Of a DNA stretch of 64,000 nt, positions 1-7,730 are shown piece after piece. The stretch is taken from the NCBI GenBank assembly GCA_029339505.1, contig JAQISU010000033.1, positions 992,001-1,056,000 of the forward strand, read 5' to 3'. The notes below the pieces were generated by a model, which saw nothing but the letters and a program-made list of their open reading frames with translations, was not told the DNA's origin and did not search any database. Position numbers and translations under genes: made by a program. Position 1 is the stretch's first letter. Each line of letters starts with the position of its first letter. This DNA is from Unio delphinus. Its lineage: Eukaryota > Mollusca > Bivalvia > Unionida > Unionidae.

Positions 1-64
1 GTCATCCACCCTCTCTGCTGCTAAAGTTTTCAGTTCCGGGTTAACAAAAATAATAAAATGATTT
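1..64. repeat. Left terminal inverted repeat (inner part)
   Basis: It begins GTCATCCACCCTCTCTGCTG and ends in a run reading AATAATAAAATGATTT. The reverse complement of 15121-15184 has the same start and the same end, with differences only in the middle. If the element tip is the 15393 equivalent, about 200 bases of this repeat lie left of the window. Confidence 0.85.
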
Positions 65-105
65 GATCTAGTCTTTATGATGAAAGTCTTTAGGACGAAA
101 ATCAT

Positions 106-1452
106 TTATGATTTCACAAACAGACTAATCGCTAACACCTCTTCTTGTAAATCAATCAGATTATTTGACTGGTCGGTGAGTTTGAAATTAATTCTGGTTA
201 ATGAATTATTATGACATCGCATATAGACAGGATTAATTGGGTTTTCAATTATTAAAAATCCTGGAGGAGCTGTTGGTGCAAATGAATAAAGAATATATCC
301 TTGCTGAGCTTGATTTGATCGTTCGAGATTAATCTGATAGCTTCCTTCGATAACATCACACACTAAATTGAGCGCAATCACTGAGGATATATTCACATTG
401 AACGGAGCGATATGCCTACCACCACCATCTGGATCATTATTATGTTTGAGGAGGACAGTTGAATCTGATTTTTGTAGCGCTTTGATGATATCGGTTTTAA
501 CAATTCTTACTAATTCATCAGCGTTGTATTTCGGAAACCTGAAATTACGCAGATTGTTCTCTGTGATATTGTAATCGGTTAAGAATCGTTGTTTGTTGTC
601 GCTGTTGTCATTAATTATTGTTTGAATAATTAGTTCATAGATATATTTCATGTCCGATATAAGCTGATTTATTATTTCAACGTGTGTTTGCGATCTTGTT
701 TTCCGTAGTTGTTCTAGTTGTGTGTCATATAATTGTTTAATCTCATTAAAATAACCACGGACGTCAGTTAGCGTAAATGAAATAGTAACAGATGAGTCGG
801 TTGTTCTTTTAATGATAAAATCCCATTGCAATGTGTCTTTGTTGGTGAATATAAATCTATCGGCGATTCTTCCTTTTCTTATATCAGATAAATTATCTCG
901 ATAACTGGGATTGATTTCATGATATGATTGTACATCCGTGGTTAAGTCGGTGGTGGATTTTTCCGGTGGTTTTTCAGGCCATCCTAGTACGGTTCTTATC
1001 GAGCTGTTATAGATATCTACTACGTATCCTTCTGTGCTTATCTCAATTGCGGATGATAGCGTCGGCTCATGAACTGTTATAGCGATTTTCGATTCTGTTC
1101 CAGTAATCGATTTTATTCTACGCGCGAATTCATTATTGATTTGTTCTATTTGGTATGACCCTGTTGGTATCGAAACAACATTCCAGTCTGGGGTACCATC
1201 GTCTTTATTCTTATACGAGAACACCAGTGAATTATTGGGTTGTTGACCACCAAATGATTTTGATCTGATATTAGGCCAACTGTGATACACTCGTAGTTTT
1301 GCAAGCGCTATCTCCTTCACTGGGACCGGAGAGGGGAAATTCACACTGAATTCTGGATTCGTTGATGTTATTGATATCATGCTCGTTTGTACTGGGTTCG
1401 TGTTCTCCACTATTCGTTGAAGTAATTCCTGCGGTGTTGTCATTATACTCAT
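106..1452 (-). CDS. Polinton virion-type protein, possibly penton/minor capsid
   Basis: This is a 448-aa protein without cysteine-rich motifs or membrane segments. The N-terminal part (residues about 30-160) is beta-rich, with a stretch reading IPTGSYQIEQIN followed by SIRTVLGW. The middle (about 230-320) is helical. The C-terminal 100 residues are again beta-rich and end with a TDQSNNLIDLQEE-type strand pattern. It is the last gene of the leftward structural cluster and starts at an ATG 56 bases downstream of the preceding stop. Polintons encode a jelly-roll penton, and no other gene here is an obvious candidate, which together with the position makes this a tentative penton or vertex protein. 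I do not recognise a defining motif. Its start lies inside a 155-bp tandem duplication. Confidence 0.6.
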   Translation of the reverse strand: MSIMTTPQELLQRIVENTNPVQTSMISITSTNPEFSVNFPSPVPVKEIALAKLRVYHSWPNIRSKSFGGQQPNNSLVFSYKNKDDGTPDWNVVSIPTGSYQIEQINNEFARRIKSITGTESKIAITVHEPTLSSAIEISTEGYVVDIYNSSIRTVLGWPEKPPEKSTTDLTTDVQSYHEINPSYRDNLSDIRKGRIADRFIFTNKDTLQWDFIIKRTTDSSVTISFTLTDVRGYFNEIKQLYDTQLEQLRKTRSQTHVEIINQLISDMKYIYELIIQTIINDNSDNKQRFLTDYNITENNLRNFRFPKYNADELVRIVKTDIIKALQKSDSTVLLKHNNDPDGGGRHIAPFNVNISSVIALNLVCDVIEGSYQINLERSNQAQQGYILYSFAPTAPPGFLIIENPINPVYMRCHNNSLTRINFKLTDQSNNLIDLQEEVLAISLFVKS

Positions 1453-1672
1453 GATTTATTTCTAATTTTGGTATCGAGGAATCATAAATACTGACCATCA
1501 CTGAGAACTCACAATCTGGTAATGTTGATATTATTGAGATCATTTTGTTTTTTGGGTTCGTGTTTTCTGATTCCATCGGTGTTGTCATTGTTATTATACT
1601 CATGTTGTCGCTCTAATTTCGATATCGCGGAATCAAAAATACTGACCATCGCTGAGAATTCACTATCTGATA
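1363..1672. repeat. Imperfect tandem duplication of about 155 bp across a gene junction
   Basis: 1522-1672 and 1363-1515 are diverged copies. Each holds, on the minus strand, the 3' end of the 182-aa membrane protein gene followed by the first codons of the 448-aa gene. The copies differ by many point changes and small indels, so the event is older than the exact 180-bp duplication at 2654-3020. Confidence 0.75.
1454..1603 (-). pseudogene. Chimeric remnant: start of the 448-aa gene joined to the tail of the 182-aa gene
   Basis: The minus-strand frame opening at 1603 starts like the 448-aa protein (MSI-MTTP, then ENTNP and MISI) and then reads like the C-terminal part of the 182-aa protein (EFSVMVSIYDSSI against EFSAMVSIFDSAI). 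It runs on to 1271 in another frame of the 448-aa gene. This is what a tandem duplication across two overlapping genes leaves behind. Whether the 110-aa frame is translated is unknown. Confidence 0.55.
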
Positions 1673-2057
1673 TAACCGTATTATCGAGTGACGACGATAT
1701 CATCAATGATAATTGCGAATATGCGGTTGATGCAATATGAAATTGAAGTAAGTAATTCTGCAGTTTACTCTGGCTGCATGATGATATCTTTTTTGCTATC
1801 CCGGTTAATATACCCCCGATTGTAGCCACCGCAGAAATGCAAATTGGAACTACGACCGGGGCAATCATTGTAACAGATGCAAGTATTATTCCGGCGCCAG
1901 CGAGAACGCTTGACACCGAGTACATAATAACATCAATTGCGGTGATTCTTCGTCGGTATTTTTTTATTTTTATTTGATACTCCTCAGTGAGGGTTTTGAG
2001 TCTATTCTGAAATTCTCTGACCTGATCATAGCGACATTGCGTCGATGACAAAGTCAT
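1509..2057 (-). CDS. Polinton membrane protein with coiled coil and two hydrophobic segments
   Basis: The 182-aa product has a charged, probably coiled-coil N-terminus (residues 8-40), then a hydrophobic hairpin at about 42-88, with segments VLAGAGIILASV and VVPICISAVATIGGIL separated by a short turn. A polar, Asn-rich C-terminus follows. Such a hairpin suits insertion into a membrane, for example during entry or in an internal virion membrane, but this is inference. It lies in the leftward structural run. The TTTTCAATTG motif sits 27 bases upstream of the ATG. The C-terminal 30 residues are encoded inside the duplicated junction. Confidence 0.7.
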   Translation of the reverse strand: MTLSSTQCRYDQVREFQNRLKTLTEEYQIKIKKYRRRITAIDVIMYSVSSVLAGAGIILASVTMIAPVVVPICISAVATIGGILTGIAKKISSCSQSKLQNYLLQFHIASTAYSQLSLMISSSLDNTVISDSEFSAMVSIFDSAISKLERQHEYNNNDNTDGIRKHEPKKQNDLNNINITRL

Positions 2058-2071
2058 TGTTGTTTATTTTA

Positions 2072-2093
2072 AAAATACTAGCGTTTTCAATTG
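2072..2093 (-). promoter_or_regulatory. Late-promoter-like motif with imperfect palindrome
   Basis: The gap between the fibre-like gene and the 182-aa gene carries AAAATACTAGCGTTTT followed by CAATTG. On the minus strand this is CAATTGAAAA 27 bases before the ATG at 2057. The same CAATTGAAAA core precedes two other leftward genes by 21 bases. Confidence 0.4.
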
Positions 2094-2108
2094 TGAAATC
2101 CTTTCAAT

Positions 2109-3305
2109 TTAGTTATTTACTTCGCATATGAATTCTAAGCACCAGGATATTTTTGATCTAATCGTATTATCAACCGCGACAATCTCAAATTCTTCTTCAC
2201 CCCGGATAATTACTGTTGCGGTGCCACCAAAATAGGTTTTACCGCTTACGATGATATCAAATTGCTTGTCAGAGATTAACGTCATCCTGTAGATACCATG
2301 AGGCCACTTCTCGATATTGACTTTCAATTTAGCATTAGATTCTTTTATCCAATCAAAGGTCCCATGCTTTACCCTTTCAGAGGTTTCTTTTAGTTTAGCA
2401 ATATCGTCATAAACGTCGAGATAGGTTTTTTTGATTTCAGTATATTTCATCAACTTTCCATCGCGGAGTTTAAAAAATGAAGCCAGCAGGATGTCAAGTT
2501 CCAAACCTTTTCGGGTTAGATAATTCTTGTTGAGTTCAGAATATGTCGTCGTGATATTGTAACGTTCAGAGCCCTCAAAGAAATTTTTAGCCATTTCGCT
2601 GATGCGTTTTTGTTCATCAATAGCTTTTTTAACTTCAGCGAGAGTCATTCCTGCCACAAGCGGGGTTCCAAAGAATCTACCAACAATGTCGTTAGTGGGT
2701 TTTTGATCTTCTATTAGTTTAGAAATCTCGAGATAATTTGCCTTGAATTCTGAAGCAGTCATCATCCTTCCAGCTTCCTTGTTAGCGAAGAATGAATTCA
2801 ACAAGTCTTTAATTTCAGTGAGAGTCATGCCAACCACAAGCGGGGTTCCAAAGAATCTACCAACAATGTCGTTAGTGGGTTTTTGATCTTCTATTAGTTT
2901 AGAAATCTCGAGATAATTTGCCTTGAATTCTGAAGCAGTCATCATCCTTCCAGCTTCCTTGTTAGCGAAGAATGAATTCAACAAGTCTTTAATTTCAGTG
3001 AGAGTCATGCCAACCACAAGAGGGGTTCCAAAGAATTTATATATAACATTTTTGCGAAAAGAATTATAACCTCGTATATGATCATCCAGCTCACGGCCGT
3101 GGGTGGTAATCTTGTTGTCTTGGGTGGTAATCCTGTTGTCGTTGTCGGTAATCATCTTGTTGTGGGTGGCAATCGCGTCTGTGATCGTAGACACAAGTGC
3201 GCCTGGTTTAAGTCGTCCGTCGTTGGAATACAGCGCAATAGAGTTTTCAGCGGCGTCGCGCTGCCGTATCAAAATGTCATTCAATGACACATCACTGGAT
3301 TTCAA
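2109..3305 (-). CDS. Fibre-like repeat protein (main part; true start lies upstream across a break)
   Basis: The open frame gives 398 aa but begins at TTG and not ATG. The frame stays open upstream to about 3400 and meets a second short frame starting with ATG at 3472. Residues about 35-75 are a coiled-coil-like stretch with repeated D-N-x-I-T-T. Residues about 90-215 hold 60-residue units with FFGTPLV and GMTLTEIKDLLNSFF; two neighbouring units are identical in DNA. The last 75 residues are a compact beta-rich domain with GIYRMTLI and TYFGGTATVIIRG. Stalk repeats followed by a globular C-terminal head are typical of attachment fibres; this role is inferred from architecture. Confidence 0.65.
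   Translation of the reverse strand: MKSSDVSLNDILIRQRDAAENSIALYSNDGRLKPGALVSTITDAIATHNKMITDNDNRITTQDNKITTHGRELDDHIRGYNSFRKNVIYKFFGTPLVVGMTLTEIKDLLNSFFANKEAGRMMTASEFKANYLEISKLIEDQKPTNDIVGRFFGTPLVVGMTLTEIKDLLNSFFANKEAGRMMTASEFKANYLEISKLIEDQKPTNDIVGRFFGTPLVAGMTLAEVKKAIDEQKRISEMAKNFFEGSERYNITTTYSELNKNYLTRKGLELDILLASFFKLRDGKLMKYTEIKKTYLDVYDDIAKLKETSERVKHGTFDWIKESNAKLKVNIEKWPHGIYRMTLISDKQFDIIVSGKTYFGGTATVIIRGEEEFEIVAVDNTIRSKISWCLEFICEVNN
2654..3020. repeat. Exact 180-bp tandem duplication in the fibre-like gene
   Basis: Bases 2654-2840 are identical to 2834-3020 (period 180, 187 identical positions). The unit is a whole number of codons (60 aa). Perfect identity suggests a recent unequal exchange or slippage event, or a selected stalk-length variant. 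Confidence 0.93.
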
Positions 3306-3388
3306 TTTACCCTGTTTGTCTTGAAATACAACTATTTCATTAGGATCAACACTTGTTAAATTTAACGTCTCAGCTATTTCATCTTCAA

Positions 3389-3472
3389 TTATTTTTTTAC
3401 ATCCTTGATAGAATCAGGTGGTGCAGTGCCATCGGGTTTGGGTTTCAAAGATCTCCCCCAAATATCAATCAT
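3389..3472 (-). CDS. Short N-terminal frame of the fibre-like gene, broken at a 7-A run
   Basis: An ATG at 3472 opens a 27-codon frame that stops at 3389-3391, just after a run of seven T (3392-3398, A on the coding strand). The downstream frame of the 398-aa protein is open across this run in the adjacent phase and has no ATG of its own. One more A would join them. I call this the 5' end of the same gene, split by a homopolymer length change or by slippage. Confidence 0.55.
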   Translation of the reverse strand: MIDIWGRSLKPKPDGTAPPDSIKDVKK

Positions 3473-3496
3473 GTTATTGTAAAACTCTTTCTCTCT

Positions 3497-3934
3497 CTAA
3501 AATCGTTTCGATTTCCAGCGATTGCTGGTGTAGTCATTTACGACAATATGAGGTGGTTTTCCGCTTGGGTTACTCAAGGAGTTAGAAATAGCGTCAAGGA
3601 CATTTAATACTTCGCTGCCATATATTGGTGGGTCAATCATCGTTTGTGTTGGTAGCGTAGAATACCAAGTCTTCATTGGAAGGGTTTTTATATACCGCAT
3701 AAACTCTTTTGGTGGGGCTAATCCATATGAATCGAAATAAACAATCCCACGTGGATCAATAGCGTATGCAACCCAGTGAGTTCCAGGTCCGGTGCTGTTA
3801 TCTAAATTAATGATTCCGGTTTCAACGCTGTTTGGTTGATGTGGTAATTGATCTTTCATAAAGACACCTCTGAAGTTTTTAATCGCGAGTTTTTTAGCCG
3901 CATCCATTAAATCAAAATTGGACATGGGAACCAT
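3497..3934 (-). CDS. Adenain-like maturation protease, catalytic Cys not visible
   Basis: The frame opens with GTG at 4006, overlapping the gene before it. I place the start at the ATG at 3934 (or 3925), which removes the overlap and begins just before SNFDLMDAAKKL, a plausible N-terminus for the family. Seen features: NFRGVFMKDQLP, then GTHWVAY with the expected catalytic His, then YFDSYG with the Asp, in the order of the adenovirus protease family used by Polintons to mature capsids. The expected C-terminal CG-x-x-C motif is missing and the product contains no cysteine. The last 60 residues do not look like the family. It lies between the capsid genes and the fibre-like gene. Confidence 0.75.
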   Translation of the reverse strand: MVPMSNFDLMDAAKKLAIKNFRGVFMKDQLPHQPNSVETGIINLDNSTGPGTHWVAYAIDPRGIVYFDSYGLAPPKEFMRYIKTLPMKTWYSTLPTQTMIDPPIYGSEVLNVLDAISNSLSNPSGKPPHIVVNDYTSNRWKSKRF

Positions 3935-3960
3935 AGGTTCGGAAATCGAAGATTTCTGAA

Positions 3961-4440
3961 TTAATAAATCGTTCCTGGTAGTCTTAGACCCTTTCCGCTG
4001 TACCACGAATACGGGGTTCCTGGTAGTCTTAGACCCAATCCGTGAACGGATCGTCCTTTTTTTTTATATCCTTTCCCAGTTGCCTTCTTTAGTGCCATTC
4101 CTGCTGCAGTACCAACGGCTCCTAACGCTGCCGCTTTAGCCACCGCTGGGGCTGCTGCTGCAATCAATGCTGGAATCGCAGCTAACAACGGAAATATACC
4201 GCCTGTTTTAATCATATTTTTGATAGCAGCCGCAGAAAGAGTAATCTGAACACCTTTTTTGGCTGCAAGTGCATCATTGAAATGTTTCACCTGACGAGTT
4301 GTCAGCGATAGTTTATTTGCACCACCAGTCATTTGGTTGGGTTTCAACGTGATTGTGGTTCCACATTTTTTAGCTGATTCCGATTGCAATTTTTTTAATT
4401 GACCGGGAGTTAACGTAACACTAATAACACTATATGACAT
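3961..4440 (-). CDS. Small membrane-active/core-type Polinton protein
   Basis: The 159-aa product has two related N-terminal modules (VTLTPGQLKKL and LSLTTRQVKHF, each followed by a TITL/QITLS strand). A Gly-Gly leads into a long Ala-rich amphipathic or hydrophobic helix (residues about 80-117, with IPALIAAAAPAVAKAAALG), and a basic tail has two GLRLPGT repeats. A hydrophobic helix plus basic tail in a virion gene next to the major capsid gene recalls adenovirus pVI or pX type proteins, which act on membranes or pack DNA. That analogy is inference. The 3' end carries a DNA repeat (CCTGGTAGTCTTAGACCC at 3976 and 4019). Confidence 0.7.
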   Translation of the reverse strand: MSYSVISVTLTPGQLKKLQSESAKKCGTTITLKPNQMTGGANKLSLTTRQVKHFNDALAAKKGVQITLSAAAIKNMIKTGGIFPLLAAIPALIAAAAPAVAKAAALGAVGTAAGMALKKATGKGYKKKGRSVHGLGLRLPGTPYSWYSGKGLRLPGTIY

Positions 4441-4461
4441 TATACATAATTGATTGATTCT

Positions 4462-4477
4462 AAATCGTTTACAATTT
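4462..4477. promoter_or_regulatory. Intergenic palindrome AAATCGTTTACAATTT
   Basis: Arms of seven with one mismatch and a two-base loop lie three bases past the capsid gene stop, in the gap before the next leftward gene (ATG at 4440). It resembles the perfect palindrome at 5921-5936, which occupies the equivalent place one gene upstream. Confidence 0.4.
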
Positions 4478-4480
4478 CAA

Positions 4481-5890
4481 TTACATGTTTTCTACTGGTG
4501 CATCTACCACTCTCATTCTTCCTCCAACACCTTCGAGTAGCATTGATTTGTCGCTGAGAATGACAGCAACCGCTCTATAATTCTCAATAGCATCAGGCTT
4601 GGTTACATTAGCTCTAAAATGTATATCAACGACGGATTGTCTTGTTAAATCGAGATGTTCCAGCGAAAAGTAATAGATCGGATACAGATTTTTAAAATCC
4701 AATTGTGATATTTGCAAACCAGTATCCACATTTTGATCGCGTGCCATAAATGACAACAGACGATGATAAACTCGTGCAATATGATTTTCTGTGTAATTAA
4801 GTTGTATATCCTCAGATGGTTCCTGCTGGCCGTTTATTCTCAGTGAGACGTCTTTCACACCTAATTGATCAAATATCATATGACTGGAGAGTTGATTGCC
4901 AACTCGTGTGTTATCCTGTAACGCTACGAATATATGACGTGGCGCAGAAACGCCTTGTTTTGATGCTAGGTTCCAAGTGAATAACCCGTTGATATTTGAT
5001 TGCTTCACATCTGTACTCACGGTTAGCCAACTCAACAACGACTTTCCTCCTTGGTCCATAAATGATAGTAATCGTTCTTCTGCAGTGATTGCTGGAGTCA
5101 ACACTGGCATCCACAATGACATTTTTGTTAAATTGACTTTACCGGCATCATCATTTATATGTGCTGCATCTGGGTTTGCTGGAATCCTCCAAATTGCGTC
5201 GTTATCATCACTCTTTCGTACAAGCGATACTGTATGCTTCGCCCCGTAGATAACTTTTCGGACGTTTCTACAGAATCCAAATATATGATGCAGTGGAATC
5301 GCGCAAGAAAATAATTTACGCCGCCCTTCCAACATTGAGTTTCGTGTTGCAGCTCCTAGATTGAAATTAGGATCGTTGTTTATAACTACAGCCTCGACAT
5401 CAGCATCATCATTAGCAGAACTGGCTTTTTTTGGTCGTCTTACAATGAATTGTTTTCCTCCAGCGTTATTCCTACCATCTTTTGCAAACATCATAGAAGG
5501 TCCTGCTGATCTTGTATAATCATCAGAATATTTCGCTAACCCGATTATTGTTGTAGCCACATCAACATCGCGATCTATCGACTCGATTTCCTTTCCATCA
5601 ATGAGGTATCTTGCACTCTCAAATAACGCCATAATACCATTATTGACAAAACCGACTTGAGTACCAGCTGGATATGATGCTCCAGCAGCTGTTACAAGTT
5701 CTCCTTCTACTTCAATAAACGCTTCAGCGGGTAGAAAGTATTTACTGGTATCATGGACTTGAAGTTCAATTCGCGATCGACTATTTGCGTCTATCGCATG
5801 ATAAGCGTAATATTGATAATCGCGTACAGAATCATCCTTGCCAACTAGGGCGTCTATATCAAACGCCGGATCATGTGATTTTTTGAACAT
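4481..5890 (-). CDS. Major capsid protein (hexon-like, double jelly-roll type)
   Basis: The 469-aa length and sequence style fit the Polinton/adintovirus major capsid protein. Markers are an N-terminal segment on ordered virion attachment (SRIELQVHDTSKYFLPAEAF), then NNGIMALFESARYLIDGKEI at about 85-105, a GLAKYSDD segment, and CAIPLHHIFGF near residue 200. The second half is beta-rich with LSWLTVSTDVK and VDIHFRANV. It would form the pseudo-hexagonal capsomers. The ATG is clear. A 46-base gap before the next gene downstream on the plus map holds a hairpin, and no frameshift is seen. Confidence 0.85.
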   Translation of the reverse strand: MFKKSHDPAFDIDALVGKDDSVRDYQYYAYHAIDANSRSRIELQVHDTSKYFLPAEAFIEVEGELVTAAGASYPAGTQVGFVNNGIMALFESARYLIDGKEIESIDRDVDVATTIIGLAKYSDDYTRSAGPSMMFAKDGRNNAGGKQFIVRRPKKASSANDDADVEAVVINNDPNFNLGAATRNSMLEGRRKLFSCAIPLHHIFGFCRNVRKVIYGAKHTVSLVRKSDDNDAIWRIPANPDAAHINDDAGKVNLTKMSLWMPVLTPAITAEERLLSFMDQGGKSLLSWLTVSTDVKQSNINGLFTWNLASKQGVSAPRHIFVALQDNTRVGNQLSSHMIFDQLGVKDVSLRINGQQEPSEDIQLNYTENHIARVYHRLLSFMARDQNVDTGLQISQLDFKNLYPIYYFSLEHLDLTRQSVVDIHFRANVTKPDAIENYRAVAVILSDKSMLLEGVGGRMRVVDAPVENM

Positions 5891-5920
5891 TTTATTCTAT
5901 TTATCAGAGTCTAAATCGTG

Positions 5921-5936
5921 AAATCGTAAACGATTT
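5921..5936. promoter_or_regulatory. Intergenic perfect palindrome AAATCGTAAACGATTT
   Basis: Seven-base arms and a two-base loop directly abut the stop codon of the 159-aa gene that ends at 5937, and lie upstream of the major capsid ATG at 5890. Giant viruses and virophages use hairpins at gene ends for mRNA 3'-end formation; whether this element does is inference. Confidence 0.45.
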
Positions 5937-6416
5937 TCATCGACGTAGTTTTTTAAAGCCGCTTCCTGCTATCATATTTGCAATATTGCTTTGGTCCCCT
6001 TGATTTATCAAGGGAGTTAAAGCCATCGACGCTAATTTTTCGTCTACTGCGTTATTTATAATTCTACTAACACTTGCAGGCATTTCCGCTGTAGATGGTA
6101 ACGGTTTCTTTGAAAATCCTTTGGATTTTTCTCGTAAATCACTTCGTGATTTCACTAATGATGTTATTTTATTCTTCGCAGTTGAAAACGCTTTTCCAGC
6201 AAGATCTCCAACAGCACCAATACCCTTATCACGAATAACTTCAATTGCTTTCATTCCTAGTTGTTTAGCCAACGGCATCACTTTTGGAGCCATTCTCGCA
6301 AATAACCCTGCAATGGTATTGCCTAAACCATCTCCGTAGTATGCTCTATAAACTGGAAACCGTGAATTAACTACGTAGACGGGGGTTGGTTTATCATGAT
6401 TGTAGTGTATGATCAT
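5937..6416 (-). CDS. Small Gly/Lys-rich amphipathic virion-type protein
   Basis: The 159-aa product starts with a tyrosine-rich segment, then GDGLGNTIAGLFARMAPKVMPLAKQLGMKAI, an amphipathic helical stretch, then basic residues (SLVKSRSDLREKSKGFSKK) and a polar C-terminus ending in KKLRR. A GLG motif followed by helices and a basic region suits a core or membrane-lytic minor protein of the pVI/pX kind. I do not recognise a precise family. It lies directly upstream of the major capsid gene in the same leftward run and has the shared CAATTGAAAA leader. Confidence 0.65.
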   Translation of the reverse strand: MIIHYNHDKPTPVYVVNSRFPVYRAYYGDGLGNTIAGLFARMAPKVMPLAKQLGMKAIEVIRDKGIGAVGDLAGKAFSTAKNKITSLVKSRSDLREKSKGFSKKPLPSTAEMPASVSRIINNAVDEKLASMALTPLINQGDQSNIANMIAGSGFKKLRR

Positions 6417-6463
6417 TATTTGAAATCAGAAACCATTTTTCAATTGGAAACGCTAGCGTTTTT
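6417..6463 (-). promoter_or_regulatory. Conserved leader with CAATTGAAAA and palindrome AAACGCTAGCGTTT
   Basis: 6417-6446 is almost identical to 7532-7561 (three differences in about 30), in each case ending at an ATG. TTTTCAATTG lies 21 bases before the start codon in both. The perfect palindrome at 6449-6462 follows, close to the end of the 350-aa gene. A conserved leader before two structural genes suggests a late promoter or leader element. Confidence 0.55.
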
Positions 6464-6478
6464 ATTCAGTCTCGGTGA

Positions 6479-7531
6479 TTAATCACTGTGATACCCACTT
6501 TCCACTAACTCGCCAATGAAATCTCGATATGTGCTGATATCCATGATACCACCCTGAAATAATCGTCTACAGATATCAGATGCTTCATTAATTATTTCCG
6601 GTGAGTTATTTCCAGCTCGGAAACCTCCTACAAGAACTTCTAATCGTGATATATCATTGATAACACTACCAGGACATGAAATCCTTGGATTTTCCCTCGA
6701 AGAGTTTCCAACTAAACCACTGCCTGAAAATCCTTTGGTTTTATCAGTGATACCGGTTGCACCTTTTTCATGATCAGCTTCTCTCGTTATTTTCATCTGT
6801 TGGGGAGATTGTGTTATATCAATAAATTTTGATTGTTCTGGTAGTCTAAGAAATCCGGTATCCGATTGCTCCCCTATAGATGATTCAGCTTTTTTTATTG
6901 CTGCCATATATTCCTGAAATGTTTTATCATCTCCTTTTGCTTGAGAGGAACCTGATAATATACGATATAACCCCCTATACCAATCTTTTTTAGGGGGAAG
7001 ATTATAATCACCGTAAATATATTTTCTTCTCTGATGAAAACTCCTAGTGACAAATTGGGCTAATTCTTCCATAGAATCAAATTTTTTATTTCTCAATTCA
7101 TCTAATTTACCGGGAAGAAGTTTTTCATTGAATGCAACTCGTCCACTAGTAGTAGTATCCTCCCCTTCTTCTTGAAATTCGGGTGGGGGGATATCTTCTT
7201 GAAGTTCTCCTTGTTGTTCTGAAGCGGTTGATATATCCTGAGGAAGTGTTTTCAATGATTTTTTTGTTTGTTTAGTTCTTTTTGCTATTTTTTCTAACAC
7301 AGGAAGAAAAGACTCTTCTTGTTTTTTTCCTTCTTCAGAGATTGTTGACACTATCTGTTTCGTTGCTGTGGTTACTGGTTTAAACAATTCTTCAGATCCC
7401 GCAGCAAAATCAGTCTGAAGACTCTGTCGTTGTTGCAGTTTATTCCGGACAGAGTCACGAATTGGTACAAATCTCCTGATTGCATCCAGTCGTTCACGAG
7501 CCAATCGGGTTGTTAATGCTTCATTGACCAT
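6479..7531 (-). CDS. 350-aa Polinton structural-cluster protein of unknown function
   Basis: I do not recognise this family. The N-terminus is Arg/Leu-rich and helical (residues 5-40). A Lys/Thr-rich stretch (about 80-97), an acidic Gln/Glu/Pro region (about 103-128), and a conserved-looking middle follow, with FDSMEELAQFVTRSF, KYIYGDY and WYRGLYRIL at about 150-195. The C-terminus has a compact helical end. The mixture of charged disordered segments and short helices suits a scaffold, internal or packaging-related virion protein. It is the first gene of the leftward capsid run and shares its 30-base leader with the next gene. Confidence 0.65.
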   Translation of the reverse strand: MVNEALTTRLARERLDAIRRFVPIRDSVRNKLQQRQSLQTDFAAGSEELFKPVTTATKQIVSTISEEGKKQEESFLPVLEKIAKRTKQTKKSLKTLPQDISTASEQQGELQEDIPPPEFQEEGEDTTTSGRVAFNEKLLPGKLDELRNKKFDSMEELAQFVTRSFHQRRKYIYGDYNLPPKKDWYRGLYRILSGSSQAKGDDKTFQEYMAAIKKAESSIGEQSDTGFLRLPEQSKFIDITQSPQQMKITREADHEKGATGITDKTKGFSGSGLVGNSSRENPRISCPGSVINDISRLEVLVGGFRAGNNSPEIINEASDICRRLFQGGIMDISTYRDFIGELVESGYHSD

Positions 7532-7730
7532 TATTTAAAATCAGAAACAATTTTTCAATTGCAAAACAATTTTTTAATCCGACCTAACACCATCGTGGAA
7601 GTGATCAATCCGAACCAGCCATCAATTTTTTATTCACTGATTTCAACAGTTTTGATCAAAAAATGCTAAAAAAAAATTAAAATCTCTATGAGGGACGGTC
7701 ACAATCAAATAATGATAAATGGTTGGTCAA
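7532..7730. promoter_or_regulatory. Non-coding gap with the conserved leader at 7532-7561
   Basis: The first 30 bases match 6417-6446, including TTTTCAATTG 21 bases before the ATG at 7531. The remainder is AT-rich with several runs of A and T and has no frame. It separates the structural run from the accessory genes and is the longest gap in the element, so a promoter is likely here. Confidence 0.5.
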
